DNA of 13,216 nt, taken from assembly GCA_021817655.1 (NCBI GenBank), contig JAKAGE010000016.1, positions 1 to 13,216 of the forward strand, read 5' to 3'. The notes under the pieces are model-generated. The model searched no databases. It saw only the letters and a list, made by a program, of their open reading frames with translations, and was not told where the DNA came from. The DNA is from a bacterium (lineage in GTDB: Bacteria; Patescibacteriota; Minisyncoccia; UBA6257; 2-01-FULL-56-20). The position numbers were made by a program, and so were the translations under genes. This document shows, piece after piece, positions 4,330 to 12,078 of the stretch (its first letter is position 1; the number at the start of each line of letters is the position of its first letter).

Positions 4330-6609
4330 ATGGAGCTCATCATCGTCGAATCCCCCACCAAGGCCAAGACCATCGGCAGGTTCGTCGGCAAGGAATTCGC
4401 CGTCGAATCGTCGTACGGCCACATTCGCGACCTGCCGAAAAGCAAGATCGGCATCGACGTCGAACACGATTTCGCGCCCAGCTACATCATTCCCAAGAAG
4501 GCCGAACCGGTCGTCGCGAATTTGCGCGCCCTCGCGAGGAAAGCGGATAAGGTGATCCTCGCGACGGACGAGGACCGCGAAGGCGAAGCGATCGCATGGC
4601 ACCTCGTGACCGCGCTCGAGCTCGACGGTGCGCCGGCGAAAAAGAAAGGGGCGAAAGCCGCCGCACCGATCCCCTATGAGCGCATCGCGTTCCACGAGAT
4701 CACGAAAGGCGCAATCCTTGAAGCGCTCGAGCATCCGCGCGCGCTCGATACCGCCCTCGTCGACGCCCAGCAGGCGCGGCGCGTGGTCGATCGGCTCGTC
4801 GGCTACGAGCTCTCGCCGTTCCTCTGGCGCAAGATCCGGTACGGGCTTTCCGCCGGACGCGTCCAGAGCGTCGCCGTGCGCCTCGTCGTCGAGCGCGAAC
4901 GCGCCATTCAGGCATTCAATAAGGAAGAATACTGGACGATCGAGGCGGATTTTCTGCCGCCAAAATCGAAATCCGCATTCCCCGCCATGCTCAATGCCGT
5001 CAATGGCAAATCCCTCGGTAAAATGGGGATCAAAAGCGCCGCGGATGCCCGCCATATAATAGAGGAGCTCAGCGGGGCCTCTTACCGGATCGCGGAGATC
5101 GGCACCAAGGAGGTGCGCCGCAACCCGGCGCCGCCGTTCACCACCTCGACGCTCCAGCAGGAAGCGGCGCGAAAGCTCGGCTTCAGCGCGAAACAGACGA
5201 TGGTCATCGCGCAGCACCTCTATGAGAACGGGCACATCACCTACATGCGCACCGACAGCGTGAACCTTGCGCAGTCGGCGCTTGCCCAGGCGCATGCGGT
5301 GATCGGCCGGGAGTTCGGCCGGGAATACCAGCTCCCTTCTCCGCGCTATTATGCGAACCGCAGCAAAGGCGCCCAGGAAGCGCACGAAGCGATCCGCCCG
5401 ACGAACCTCGAGGCGGTCTCCGGCGCGGCGTCGGGGCTGAAAGATCGGGGCGAGATCCGCCTCTACGACCTCATCTGGAAGCGAACGATCGCTTCGCAGA
5501 TGAAAGAAGCACTACTCGAGCAGACCGCCGTCGACATCGAAGCGTCGACGCCGCGGCGCGAAACATTCCGCGCGAACGGACAGACCGTCGTCTTCGACGG
5601 ATTCATCCGCGCATACACCGAGGGGCGCGACGAGGATGCCGAGGGCGAGATCGAGGGAACCCTTCCGAAGCTCGAGAAGGAAATGACGCTCACGCTCGCG
5701 CCGGCGGCCGCATCCGAAGAAAATCCTTCCGCGGTCCAACACTTTACGGAACCGCCCGCCCGCTACACGGATGCGACCCTCGTGAAAGCGCTCGAGGCGG
5801 AAGGCGTCGGCCGCCCGTCGACGTACGCACCCACGCTCTCGACCATCCAGGAACGCGGTTATGTCGAGAAAGCGGATAAAAAATATCAGCCGACCGAGAT
5901 CGGCATCCTCGTGAACGACCTGCTCGTTGCGAACTTCCCGGAGATCGTGGACATCAAATTCACTTCCCACATCGAAGAGGAATTCGACGACATCGCGGGA
6001 GGGAAGATCGAATGGACCGATGTCTGCCGGGAATTTTATGTCCCCTTCAAGGAGAAGCTTGCGGAAAAGGAAGCGACCGTTGAAAAGCAGGTGGAGATTT
6101 CGGACACTCCCTGCCCGCACTGCGGCAAGCCGATGATCATCAAATTCGGACGCATGGGCAAATTCCTCGCCTGCCCCGAACCGGGGGTAAAGGTGACCCT
6201 TCCGATGCCGGAGGAAGCGGCGCAGATCAAGGCCCTTGAGGAGAAAACGAAAGACGAGCGATGCCCGATCTGCGGCAAGCCGATGCTTGTGCGCCGCGGC
6301 CGTTTCGGCTTTTTCCTCGGCTGCAGCGACTATCCGAAGTGCAAAGGAATTTCAAAAATCTGGGACAAGACGGGGTTCGCATGCCCGAACTGCCTCGCAT
6401 CGAGCGACCGGCATGACAAGCCCGGCGACATCGTGCTCAAAAAATCACGGGGACGCGGCAAGCCGTTCTACGCTTGCACCCGTTTCCCCGACTGCACATT
6501 CGTAATGAACAAAAAACCGGAATCGCAGGAAGAGCTCGACGCGGCGTTCAAGGAGTGGCTTGTAAATCCCCCAAAGCCCAGAAAAAACAAGAAGGAAAAA
6601 GCGGCATAG
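4330..6609 (+). CDS. topA: DNA topoisomerase I (type IA)
   Basis: TopA relaxes negative supercoils by cutting one DNA strand through a tyrosine link. The TOPRIM domain (1-about 120) has E7 in IIVESPTKAKTI and the acidic DEDREGE (80-86). SAGRVQSVAVRL (174-185) and the active-site Y305 in ITYMRTDSVNL follow, then EAHEAIRPT (350-358) and EGVGRPSTYA (491-500). The C-terminus holds three topoisomerase zinc ribbons. The second (C645, C648, C665, C671) and third (C685, C688, C716, C722) are intact. The first has C595, C598 and C615 but lacks the fourth cysteine, reading CPEPGVKVTL. A Lys/Pro-rich tail ends the protein. At 759 residues it is of normal length. It follows dprA by 11 bases, with or without its own promoter. 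Confidence 0.98.
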   Translation: MELIIVESPTKAKTIGRFVGKEFAVESSYGHIRDLPKSKIGIDVEHDFAPSYIIPKKAEPVVANLRALARKADKVILATDEDREGEAIAWHLVTALELDGAPAKKKGAKAAAPIPYERIAFHEITKGAILEALEHPRALDTALVDAQQARRVVDRLVGYELSPFLWRKIRYGLSAGRVQSVAVRLVVERERAIQAFNKEEYWTIEADFLPPKSKSAFPAMLNAVNGKSLGKMGIKSAADARHIIEELSGASYRIAEIGTKEVRRNPAPPFTTSTLQQEAARKLGFSAKQTMVIAQHLYENGHITYMRTDSVNLAQSALAQAHAVIGREFGREYQLPSPRYYANRSKGAQEAHEAIRPTNLEAVSGAASGLKDRGEIRLYDLIWKRTIASQMKEALLEQTAVDIEASTPRRETFRANGQTVVFDGFIRAYTEGRDEDAEGEIEGTLPKLEKEMTLTLAPAAASEENPSAVQHFTEPPARYTDATLVKALEAEGVGRPSTYAPTLSTIQERGYVEKADKKYQPTEIGILVNDLLVANFPEIVDIKFTSHIEEEFDDIAGGKIEWTDVCREFYVPFKEKLAEKEATVEKQVEISDTPCPHCGKPMIIKFGRMGKFLACPEPGVKVTLPMPEEAAQIKALEEKTKDERCPICGKPMLVRRGRFGFFLGCSDYPKCKGISKIWDKTGFACPNCLASSDRHDKPGDIVLKKSRGRGKPFYACTRFPDCTFVMNKKPESQEELDAAFKEWLVNPPKPRKNKKEKAA

Positions 6610-6642
6610 ACGGCGCCGACAGCAGAAATTCCTTTGCGTTTG

Positions 6643-6651
6643 TGATATAAT
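6643..6651 (+). promoter_or_regulatory. Extended -10 promoter of the pilin-NHL gene
   Basis: TGATATAAT is a perfect extended -10, identical over nine bases to the one before the exported-protein gene at the left end. It ends 11 bases before the ATG at 6663, giving a leader of about five bases. The -35 position is poor, as is usual with extended -10 promoters. Confidence 0.6.
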
Positions 6652-6662
6652 CAAAAGAAACC

Positions 6663-8270
6663 ATGGAAAAAATCCACTCTGGCAGATTTCGCCGGGGATT
6701 CACCCTTGTGGAGGTTCTTATCACCGTGGGAATTCTTGCCGTGATTTACGTCGTGGTAGCTCTTCTTCTCAACCCAAGTCAGCTCTTCGCCCAGGGACAG
6801 GATGCTAATCGGGTAGCAAGCATAAATACCCTCAACAAGGCCGTCTCGCTCTATTATTCTCAAGCAATAAATTCTCCGAGCACGCTGTTTATGGGAAGCT
6901 CATCGGTAGTCTATCTTTCTATTCCCGATCCTACGGCGACATCGAGCGCCGGAACGGACTGTAGCGGCATCGGACTGTCATCTCCTTCAACAACATATCA
7001 CTGCGCATCGCCGAGCGACTATTTGAAAACCGACGGCACAGGGTGGATTCCCATCAATTTTTCCCAATTATCCGGAGGAAGCGCGCTGACCTCATTGCCC
7101 GTAGATCCGGTGAATACGACGTCAAGCGGCGAATATTTCGCTTACGTAACGGACGGACAGCATCAATATGAGATTTTGGGAAATTTTGCCTCAACAAAAT
7201 ATGCCGCAGCCGGAGATGGAGTCGTTAAAACGGGAACCGATATCGGCCTTATAAGCTCTCTTCCTGGTGGATGGGGGGCGTCAACGACCATTTGGGTTGC
7301 TGATTCCAGCAACAACCGCGTCGAAGAATTCAGCCCTTCCGGAAATTATCTCGGGCAGCTGGGATGCGGCGGGTCGGGGGGGTGCGGCGGGAGTTCCGCC
7401 GCAGGATCCTTCAGCGGACCTATGGGAGTCTCCTTCGATCCGAACGGAAACCTTTGGGTCGCAGACTTCAATAACAACCGCGTACAGGAATTCAATTCGG
7501 CAGGGACGTTCATAAAGCAGATCGGATGCGGCGGGTCGGGGGGGTGCGGCGCGAGCACCACAAATGCCTACTTCAATGGACCGATGGGAATCGGGTTCGA
7601 TGCAAGCGGAAATATGTGGGTCGCCGACGAAAATAACAACCGCGTACAGGAATTCAGCCCTTCCGGAAATTATCTCGGGCAGCTGGGATGCGGCGGGTCG
7701 GGGGGGTGCGGCGCGAGCACTCAAGCGGGATATTTCTACGCCCCATATGATGTCGCCGTCGACGCGAGCGGAACCATTTGGGCGTCCGACTGGTATAATG
7801 ACCGCGTGGAAGCGTTCACGCCTGCCGGTGTTTATCTGGGGAGGCTTGGTTGCGGTGGAAATTTTACGGCCACCAGCACCTGCGGAGACAGCAGTGCAAA
7901 TGGATGGTTTAGCTCATGCGAACAGGGCGTCGCAGTTGATGGCAGTGGCGATATCTGGGCTGCGGACTATGAAAACAACCGGGTTGAACGCTTCACTCCC
8001 ACCGATGCGTATGTAAGCCAGTTGGGATGCGGCGGATCGGGGGGATGTGTCGCAAGCACCACAAATGGCTACTTTAACTACCCATTTGGCGTGACGCTCG
8101 ATATTTCGGGAAACATCTGGGTTGCCGATTATTACAACAACCGCGTCGAAGAGTTCAGCCCTTCCGGAAATTATCTCGGGCAGCTGGGATGCGGCGGGTC
8201 GGGGTCATGCTCCGCAAGCGGGGCGAATGGCTTCCTTTCAAATCCCACCTTTATGGCCATCCACACCTGA
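6663..8270 (+). CDS. Type IV pseudopilin fused to a six-bladed NHL beta-propeller
   Basis: Residues 1-19 carry a prepilin peptidase site, RRG-FTLVEVL, with cleavage after G12, F13 as the new N-terminus and the conserved E17 at +5. A hydrophobic helix (13-about 38) anchors it in the membrane or pilus core. Residues 40-about 205 form a small pilin head, with LPVDPVN and a YFAYV..GQHQYEI stretch typical of minimal pilins. From I210 on there are six NHL blades, each with a core like IWVADxxNNRVEEFSPSGNYLGQLG. The final LSNPTFMAIHT supplies the missing strand of blade 1, so the ring closes and the protein is complete. Every blade ends with a paired-cysteine turn such as GCGGSGGCG. It should be displayed on the cell surface or pilus as a binding head; the ligand is unknown. 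It stands alone behind its own promoter, and its composition is less GC-rich than topA and rel. Confidence 0.9.
   Translation: MEKIHSGRFRRGFTLVEVLITVGILAVIYVVVALLLNPSQLFAQGQDANRVASINTLNKAVSLYYSQAINSPSTLFMGSSSVVYLSIPDPTATSSAGTDCSGIGLSSPSTTYHCASPSDYLKTDGTGWIPINFSQLSGGSALTSLPVDPVNTTSSGEYFAYVTDGQHQYEILGNFASTKYAAAGDGVVKTGTDIGLISSLPGGWGASTTIWVADSSNNRVEEFSPSGNYLGQLGCGGSGGCGGSSAAGSFSGPMGVSFDPNGNLWVADFNNNRVQEFNSAGTFIKQIGCGGSGGCGASTTNAYFNGPMGIGFDASGNMWVADENNNRVQEFSPSGNYLGQLGCGGSGGCGASTQAGYFYAPYDVAVDASGTIWASDWYNDRVEAFTPAGVYLGRLGCGGNFTATSTCGDSSANGWFSSCEQGVAVDGSGDIWAADYENNRVERFTPTDAYVSQLGCGGSGGCVASTTNGYFNYPFGVTLDISGNIWVADYYNNRVEEFSPSGNYLGQLGCGGSGSCSASGANGFLSNPTFMAIHT
7329..8204 (+). repeat. 51-base identical repeat, three copies, within the propeller blades
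   Basis: Three copies of a 51-base block are identical at 7329-7379, 7653-7703 and 8154-8204, encoding FSPSGNYLGQLGCGGSG in blades 1, 3 and 6. Copies 1 and 3 stay identical for about nine more bases. A diverged version occurs in blade 2 (about 7490-7550), where the 3' half (GGATGCGGCGGGTCGG) is conserved. Identity at silent positions implies recent duplication or gene conversion. Confidence 0.9.
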
Positions 8271-8297
8271 TTTCGTGCAACGTTTTCGGGTCATTCC

Positions 8298-8337
8298 ATA
8301 TTACAAATTCCACCCATAGTGGCGGGATTTGTAATAT
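8298..8337. terminator. Long hairpin between the pilin-NHL gene and rel (terminator or REP-like palindrome)
   Basis: Arms ATATTACAAAT (8298-8308) and ATTTGTAATAT (8327-8337) are perfect 11-base complements. The inside pairs further (CCAC/GTGG or CC/GG). There is no run of T after it on either strand, so a classical intrinsic terminator is not clear. It lies 28 bases after the pilin-NHL stop. It could end that transcript, protect its 3' end, or be a dispersed palindromic repeat. Confidence 0.55.
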
Positions 8338-8363
8338 TCCTTCCGGCAGGACAGAATTGATAT

Positions 8364-10100
8364 ATGCCATCGCCATCCGTAAAAACGATCGCCCACAGCG
8401 ATTCCCAAGGCCTCATCGGCCGCGCATATTCCTTCGCGGAACGAGCCCATGCCGGCCAGAAGCGCAAGACGGGCGAGCCGTACTTCAACCATCCGCTCGC
8501 GGCGGCGGAGATCCTCCATTCCTGGCAGATGGACGATGCAACGATCGCCGCCGCGCTCCTTCATGACACCGTAGAGGATACCGGCGTGCCGCTCGAAACG
8601 ATCAAGAAAGAATTCGGCGCGGATGTGGCATTCCTCGTGGACGGCGTGACCAAGCTCGGGCACATCAAATACCGCGGCGGGAGCGAGCGCGATGAGGAAA
8701 CTGCCGTGGAAAACAAGGCGGAAAACCTCCGCAAGATGATCATCGCCCTCTCGCAGGACCTGCGCGTCGTCTTCATCAAGCTCGCCGACCGGATGCACAA
8801 CATGCGGACCCTCGCCGCGCTCCCTCCCGCGAAGCAGCGGCGCATCGCGCTCGAAACTGACGAGATCTATGCCTCCATCGCCTACCGCCTCGGCATGCAC
8901 AATGTGAGCGGCGAGCTGCAGGACCTCGCATTCCCCTATCTCCATCCGCGCGAATACGAATGGCTCCTCAATGCCGCCAAAGAACATTACGCCGCGCGGC
9001 TCCGCTATCTTGAAAAGATCAAGCCCCAGGTGCGAAAACTCCTCGAGAGCCACGCTATCATCCCGATCGACATTGAGATCCGCGCAAAGCGGTACAGCAG
9101 CCTCTATAAGAAATTGCTCAAACGCGACATGGACCTCGGCCGCGTCCACGACCTCGTGGCGATGCGCGTCATCGTGAACACCCTCCCCGAATGCTACGCC
9201 GCGCTCGGCGTGATCCATGAGGCATGGCCTCCGCTCCCCCGGCGCATCAAGGACTACATCGCGATGCCGAAGCCGAATTCGTACCGGAGCCTGCACACGA
9301 CCGTCATCGGCCCCGATGCGAAGCAGGTGGAGATCCAGATCCGCACCAAGGAGATGCATGACGAAAACGAGCACGGCGTCGCGGCCCATTGGCTCTATAA
9401 GCAGAAACGGAGCGATGAACCGACGATGTCCGGCAAGCAGCTTGCCCGGGACATCTCCTGGGTCCAGCAGCTCCGCCATTGGCAGGACCGGCTCGCGGAA
9501 AGCACCCAGAATCCCGAGGAATTCCTTCAGGCGATGAAGGTGGAATTCTTCACCGACCGCATTTTCGCCGTGACTCCCCGCGGCGACGTCATCGACCTTC
9601 CCGCCGGCTCCACCCCGATCGACTTCGCCTACCGGGTCCACTCCGAGATCGGCAACGCCGCCACGGGGGCGAAGGTGAACGGCATCCTCATGCCGCTCGA
9701 CACCGTCCTCAAATCCGGCGACGTCGTAGAAATCGTGACCCAGAAAGGGAAAAAGCCCTCCGAGGACTGGCTCCGCTTTGCAAAGACCACGATCGCGCGC
9801 GACCATATCCGCCTCGCGTTCCGCAAAAAGAACGCTCGCTCATCCCTCCTCGCGCAGCCGACACGGGCCGAGATCAGGGTGACAGCGGAGGACCGCGTGG
9901 GACTCATCAAGGACGTTTCAGGAACGATCGCGCAGTCGCGCGTAGGGATCCTCAGTTTTCATGGCGAACGCGCGAAAGGCGGCACGCTGCACGTGAACAA
10001 GATCGAGGTAAGGTCGACGGACAAAAAGAAGATCGAGCGGATCGTGGAGAAGCTCCGGGCGATCGCCGGAGTCAAGGAAGCGGGATACCGCTTGCTCTAA
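8364..10100 (+). CDS. rel: Bifunctional (p)ppGpp synthetase/hydrolase (RelA/SpoT homologue), short form
   Basis: Rel makes (p)ppGpp from ATP and GTP/GDP during starvation and also hydrolyses it. The HD hydrolase domain (about 18-165) has H43 in FNHP, the HDTVED motif at 67-72 and KLADRMHNMRTL at 139-150. The synthetase domain (about 225-345) has RVHDLVAMRVIV (260-271), RIKDYIAMPKPNSYRSLHTT (294-313) and EIQIRT (323-328). A TGS domain (about 394-460) and a C-terminal ACT domain (about 502-578) follow. The RxKD form of the synthetase loop is the one seen in two-way enzymes, and the hydrolase residues look intact. The zinc-finger/conserved-cysteine domain normally found between TGS and ACT is missing, which makes the protein about 150 residues shorter than usual. 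AGGA at 8348-8351 is a weak, distant Shine-Dalgarno. Confidence 0.96.
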   Translation: MPSPSVKTIAHSDSQGLIGRAYSFAERAHAGQKRKTGEPYFNHPLAAAEILHSWQMDDATIAAALLHDTVEDTGVPLETIKKEFGADVAFLVDGVTKLGHIKYRGGSERDEETAVENKAENLRKMIIALSQDLRVVFIKLADRMHNMRTLAALPPAKQRRIALETDEIYASIAYRLGMHNVSGELQDLAFPYLHPREYEWLLNAAKEHYAARLRYLEKIKPQVRKLLESHAIIPIDIEIRAKRYSSLYKKLLKRDMDLGRVHDLVAMRVIVNTLPECYAALGVIHEAWPPLPRRIKDYIAMPKPNSYRSLHTTVIGPDAKQVEIQIRTKEMHDENEHGVAAHWLYKQKRSDEPTMSGKQLARDISWVQQLRHWQDRLAESTQNPEEFLQAMKVEFFTDRIFAVTPRGDVIDLPAGSTPIDFAYRVHSEIGNAATGAKVNGILMPLDTVLKSGDVVEIVTQKGKKPSEDWLRFAKTTIARDHIRLAFRKKNARSSLLAQPTRAEIRVTAEDRVGLIKDVSGTIAQSRVGILSFHGERAKGGTLHVNKIEVRSTDKKKIERIVEKLRAIAGVKEAGYRLL

Positions 10101-10128
10101 CGCATTTTCGGCACCCAAAAGAAACCCG

Positions 10129-11214
10129 TCACGCCTCCTCCCGCCCGAGCTTCCGGAGGATCTGCTCCAATTCCTCTTCCGAAAAGAACGTGATCGTGAT
10201 CTTCCCGTTGTTCGCGCTTTTTACGATATCCACCGGCGCCCCGAGCGACGCCCGCAGCTCATCCTGCAGCGCCTTCACCTCCGGCGCGAGATGCAATTCC
10301 TCGCGCGGCGGCCGGCCGCGGCCCCGGCGCTTCGCTCCCGACGCCACAAGCGCGGCATCCACGCGGGCACGCACGTCGCGCGTCGTCAGCTTCTGTTGAA
10401 CGATCTCGTCAAGCATTTTTTTCTGCATTGCCGGATCTTCGATCATGATAAGGAGGCGCGCATTGCTCTCCGAAATCGCGCCGTCTTCCGCAGCACGCTG
10501 GATATATTCGGGAAGGTCCAGGAGCCGCACGGTATTCGCGACCACTTCGCGGCTCTTGCCGAGCTTCGCCGCGATCTCGCGCTGGGTCATATGGAACTCC
10601 TCCTGGAGCCGCTGGAATGCGCGGGCCATTTCCATCGGATTCAGGTTCTCGCGCTGGATGTTCTCGATGACGCCGAGCTCGAGCTTCTCGCGCTCGAGGT
10701 TCACGTTGCGCACGATCGCGGGCAGGCGCGGCAGGCCGAGCATCTTCGCCGCAAGATACCGCCGCTCCCCGGCAATGATCTGGTATTCGACCTCGATGCC
10801 GTCCGGCGTCTCGCGATCCACCTTCGAAACGACGATCGGCTGCAGAAGGCCGAATTCCCGGATGGAGTTCGCAAGTTCATGGAGGGCATCCTCGTCGAAA
10901 TGGCGCCGCGGCTGCCCGGGGTTCCGGACGATCTTGTCAAGTTCGATATGATACACCGATCCGTGCGGAGCGTCTTCCTTTTTCTGGGCCTGCGGCGATG
11001 GATGCGCCACTGCCGTTGCCGGATGCTCTGGCTCCGGGGGATACGCTGCCGGCGAACCCTGGGGGTCCCGCGGCGCCTGGGGCTGCATTGCCGGCTGCCG
11101 CTGCGCCGGCGTCACCGGACGATCGACAGAGGGATCCTTCGGCGCCGCTCCCTGCCCCTGCGGCCCTTGCCCGCCGCTTTTCGGTATCAATGATTCAAGT
11201 CCTTTTCCAAGCAT
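10129..11214 (-). CDS. parB: ParB, chromosome-partition DNA-binding CTPase
   Basis: ParB binds parS sites, spreads as a CTP-dependent clamp, and works with ParA in chromosome segregation. The N-terminus MLGKGLESLIP is the typical ParA-interacting peptide and fixes the start at 11214; the frame is open to 11253 but would add an unlikely extension overlapping parA. A long Gln/Pro/Ala-rich linker (about 12-83) follows. The ParB core has NPGQPRRHF (98-106), the CTP-binding GERRYLAAK (149-157) and ENIQRENLNPMEMA (184-197). The helix-turn-helix is at about 209-232 (MTQREIAAKLGKSREVVANT). KRRGRGRPPR (295-304) is AT-hook-like, and a short dimer domain ends the protein. It starts four bases after the parA stop, so the pair is one operon. 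It converges with rel, 28 bases apart, with no clear terminator between. Confidence 0.97.
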   Translation of the reverse strand: MLGKGLESLIPKSGGQGPQGQGAAPKDPSVDRPVTPAQRQPAMQPQAPRDPQGSPAAYPPEPEHPATAVAHPSPQAQKKEDAPHGSVYHIELDKIVRNPGQPRRHFDEDALHELANSIREFGLLQPIVVSKVDRETPDGIEVEYQIIAGERRYLAAKMLGLPRLPAIVRNVNLEREKLELGVIENIQRENLNPMEMARAFQRLQEEFHMTQREIAAKLGKSREVVANTVRLLDLPEYIQRAAEDGAISESNARLLIMIEDPAMQKKMLDEIVQQKLTTRDVRARVDAALVASGAKRRGRGRPPREELHLAPEVKALQDELRASLGAPVDIVKSANNGKITITFFSEEELEQILRKLGREEA

Positions 11215-11218
11215 GGCG

Positions 11219-12043
11219 TTATGGAATGAGGTTGCCGAAGTTTTCGCTCGCAAGAACAGGCGCGGCAGCTGCGGCGAGCGCGGCTTCCTGCGCGATCACC
11301 TCCCGGGCAAGGCGCTCGTACGCCTGCGCGCCCGGCGAGTCGGGCCGGTACAGGATGACCGGCTTCGAAAAGCTCGGCGCCTCGGCGAGCGCGACGGCGC
11401 GCGGCACCTCGACATCGAACACATGGTGCGGAAAATGGCGCCGGATATTCTTCGACACCTCGCGCGAAAGGTGTTCGCGCTTGTCGTACATGGTGATCAC
11501 CGCGCCCGTGATGCGGAGCGGATGCGCCATATTGTCGCGGATGAGCGTCACGGTCTCGAGCAGCTGCCCGATCCCCTCGAGCGAATAGTATTCGGTCTGC
11601 ACCGGGATCAGGATCTCGTCCGCCGCGATCATGCCGTTCACGGTGAGCAGACTGAGCGACGGCGGCAGGTCGATGAGGATATAGTCGTAGAGATGCCGCA
11701 CGCGGTTCACAAACTTGCGCAGGAAATATTCGCGTTCGGGGATGTCCACGAGCTCGACGAGCGCGCCCGCAAGATGCGGCGCGGACGGCACGTAGTGATA
11801 GTTATAGATGACGCTCGGCTTGATGATCTGCTCCGGGGCGAGCTGATCGAGGATGCCGTGATAGATGCTCCCCTCGCCCGCGCCCGGGTCGTGGCCGAGC
11901 GCCGAGCTCGCGTTCGCCTGCGGATCGAAGTCCACGAGCAGGACTCGCTTCCCCGCAGCCGCAAGATATGCGCCCAAATTGACGGCCGTCGTGGTCTTTC
12001 CGACGCCGCCCTTCTGATTGCAGATCGCGATGACGCGTGCCAT
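11219..12043 (-). CDS. parA: ParA/Soj, chromosome-partition ATPase
   Basis: ParA is a deviant Walker ATPase that moves ParB-bound origins over the nucleoid. It has the Walker A box KGGVGKTTT (11-19) with the signature lysine K11, the A' motif DFDPQAN (38-44) and the Walker B stretch ILIDLPPSL (122-130). PVQTEYYSLEG (147-157) matches the family. No N-terminal helix-turn-helix is present, so this is the short chromosomal type rather than the longer plasmid type. The Ala-rich tail (249-263) is unusual but harmless looking. The ATG at 12043 lies nine bases after a -10, so the transcript is nearly leaderless. parB follows by four bases. The promoter is interleaved with that of tRNA-Leu on the other strand. 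Confidence 0.97.
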   Translation of the reverse strand: MARVIAICNQKGGVGKTTTAVNLGAYLAAAGKRVLLVDFDPQANASSALGHDPGAGEGSIYHGILDQLAPEQIIKPSVIYNYHYVPSAPHLAGALVELVDIPEREYFLRKFVNRVRHLYDYILIDLPPSLSLLTVNGMIAADEILIPVQTEYYSLEGIGQLLETVTLIRDNMAHPLRITGAVITMYDKREHLSREVSKNIRRHFPHHVFDVEVPRAVALAEAPSFSKPVILYRPDSPGAQAYERLAREVIAQEAALAAAAAPVLASENFGNLIP

Positions 12044-12049
12044 TTATTC

Positions 12050-12078
12050 TTGATTTTACCTTTATAAATGGCTAATAT
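12050..12078 (+). promoter_or_regulatory. Promoter of tRNA-Leu
   Basis: TTGATT (12050-12055) and TAATAT (12073-12078) are 17 bases apart. A start near 12085 would leave about 31 bases before the tRNA. It occupies the same DNA as the parA promoter. Confidence 0.5.

Noticed and set aside
4054..5385. A 443-residue open frame on the reverse strand across the end of dprA and the start of topA.
   Set aside because: It lies wholly opposite two certain genes. Such frames are common in GC-rich DNA, and the translation has no recognisable domain.
7370..7710. Runs of seven G inside the propeller gene as phase-variation switches.
   Set aside because: They encode Gly-Gly in the conserved blade turn and are copied with the repeat. 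Seven G is short, so slippage control is not convincing compared with the G10 tract at 230.
8301..9806. A 501-residue open frame on the reverse strand opposite rel.
   Set aside because: It is a complement of a well-conserved gene in GC-rich DNA, with no motifs of its own.
11215..11253. A longer start for ParB that overlaps the end of parA.
   Set aside because: MLGKGLESLIP at 11214 is the usual ParB N-terminus; the extra 13 residues have no family support.
11213..12067. A 284-residue open frame on the forward strand opposite parA.
   Set aside because: parA motifs are all present on the other strand; this frame is a shadow.
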